From: Microbacterium sp. PM5
Lineage (GTDB): Bacteria; Actinomycetota; Actinomycetes; Actinomycetales; Microbacteriaceae
DNA: 64,000 nt
Assembly (NCBI RefSeq): GCF_003293595.1
Contig: NZ_CP022162.1
Location: 156,346 to 220,345 of the forward strand
Direction of reading: 5' to 3'
Position 1 is the first letter of the stretch. Each line of letters opens with the position of its first letter. The notes beneath the pieces are model-generated. The model made no database searches. It had not been told where the DNA came from and worked only from the letters and a program-made list of their open reading frames with translations. This document shows, in pieces, positions 63,602 through 64,000 of this stretch. Made by a program: the position numbers and the translations under genes.

Positions 63602-64000
63602 CTAACGACGCAGGACGCGTCGAGCGAGGGCGTTGCCCACGAACTGCACGAGCTGCACGATGACGATGATCACGAGCACCGCCGACCACGTCACCCACGG
63701 GTTGAACTGTTTGAAGCCGTAGTTGATGGCGAACTCGCCGAGACCGCCGGCGCCGATGGCGCCGGCCATCGCCGTCATGTCCACGAGGGCGACGACGACG
63801 AAGGTGTAACCCAGCAGGAGCGGGCCGAGCGCCTCGCGCGGGATCAGTCGGAACAGGATCCTCGAGCGGCTCGCTCCCGCGGCGCGCGCCGCCTCCACCA
63901 CTCCCGGGCGCACCGTCAGCAGGTTCTGTTCGACGATGCGACTGATCGCGAACAGCGACGCGATCGTGATCGCGAAGATCGCGAACGGCACGCCGATGCC
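63602..64000 (-). CDS. metI: Methionine ABC transporter permease MetI, partial
   Basis: The last about 132 residues of a binding-protein-dependent permease, cut by the window edge. The permease loop EAARAAGASRSRILFRLIPRE and the MetI-like GYTFVVVALVDMTAMAGAIG and GGLGEFAINYGFKQFNP are visible, followed by a last membrane helix (VTWSAVLVIIVIVQLVQFVG). It should import D- and L-methionine with MetN and MetQ, which would lie beyond the window. It converges on the peptidase gene with 3 bases between stops. Confidence 0.9.
   Translation of the reverse strand, partial: GIGVPFAIFAITIASLFAISRIVEQNLLTVRPGVVEAARAAGASRSRILFRLIPREALGPLLLGYTFVVVALVDMTAMAGAIGAGGLGEFAINYGFKQFNPWVTWSAVLVIIVIVQLVQFVGNALARRVLRR

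Overview
The window is high-GC DNA with GTG/TTG starts, many four-base start/stop overlaps and TAnnnT -10 hexamers lying 6-8 bases before start codons. These traits, together with the gene content and order, point to a Gram-positive actinobacterium of the Microbacteriaceae, most like Microbacterium. This is inferred from the sequence alone. Most genes are ordinary chromosomal genes. I see no prophage, IS element, CRISPR array or replication origin.

Layout. 1-7.6 kb: SRP RNA, a small membrane protein, pta-ackA (acetate), then a beta-phosphoglucomutase with a GH65 disaccharide phosphorylase. 7.6-13.2 kb: a flavin monooxygenase on the minus strand, dnaX-recR, a DMT exporter and an unknown protein. 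13.2-29.5 kb: a cell-surface and phosphate locus. It holds a PASTA serine/threonine kinase, pstC-pstA-pstS, two more PstS-like secreted proteins, a WxL-like Ig protein, a DUF916 (WxL-interacting) membrane protein, a second membrane protein sharing its C-terminal module, a sortase-fold protein that has lost both the catalytic His and Cys, pstB and a lytic transglycosylase. 29.6-42.3 kb: aspartate-family amino acid metabolism. This includes lysC, two IclR regulators, a racemase and permease, an operon of homoserine dehydrogenase, aldehyde dehydrogenase and aspartase, an AsnC regulator divergent from a Cys/Met-type PLP enzyme, and asd. 42.5-54 kb: mqo, tdk, a DUF1295 protein, a FadR/GntR regulator, a HAD phosphatase, tRNA-Pro(CGG), a metallophosphoesterase, a PASTA class A penicillin-binding protein, RidA and acsA. 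54-64 kb: a 6C-type small RNA, a compact tad pilus cluster, topA-tmk-holB, a lipoprotein peptidase and the edge of a methionine importer permease.

How the genes work together. The best candidate for an undescribed system is 15.1-29.5 kb. There a pst operon is split: pstB is separated from pstCA by about 10 kb of surface-protein genes in one direction, and no phoU follows. I infer a phosphate-linked (or other anion-linked) binding complex displayed on the cell wall through WxL/DUF916-type contacts, with a non-catalytic sortase fold as a structural partner. The second candidate is a predicted route from homoserine through aspartate semialdehyde and aspartate to fumarate (35.4-39.3 kb), with an uptake permease and a racemase next to it. 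Both are predictions from gene content.
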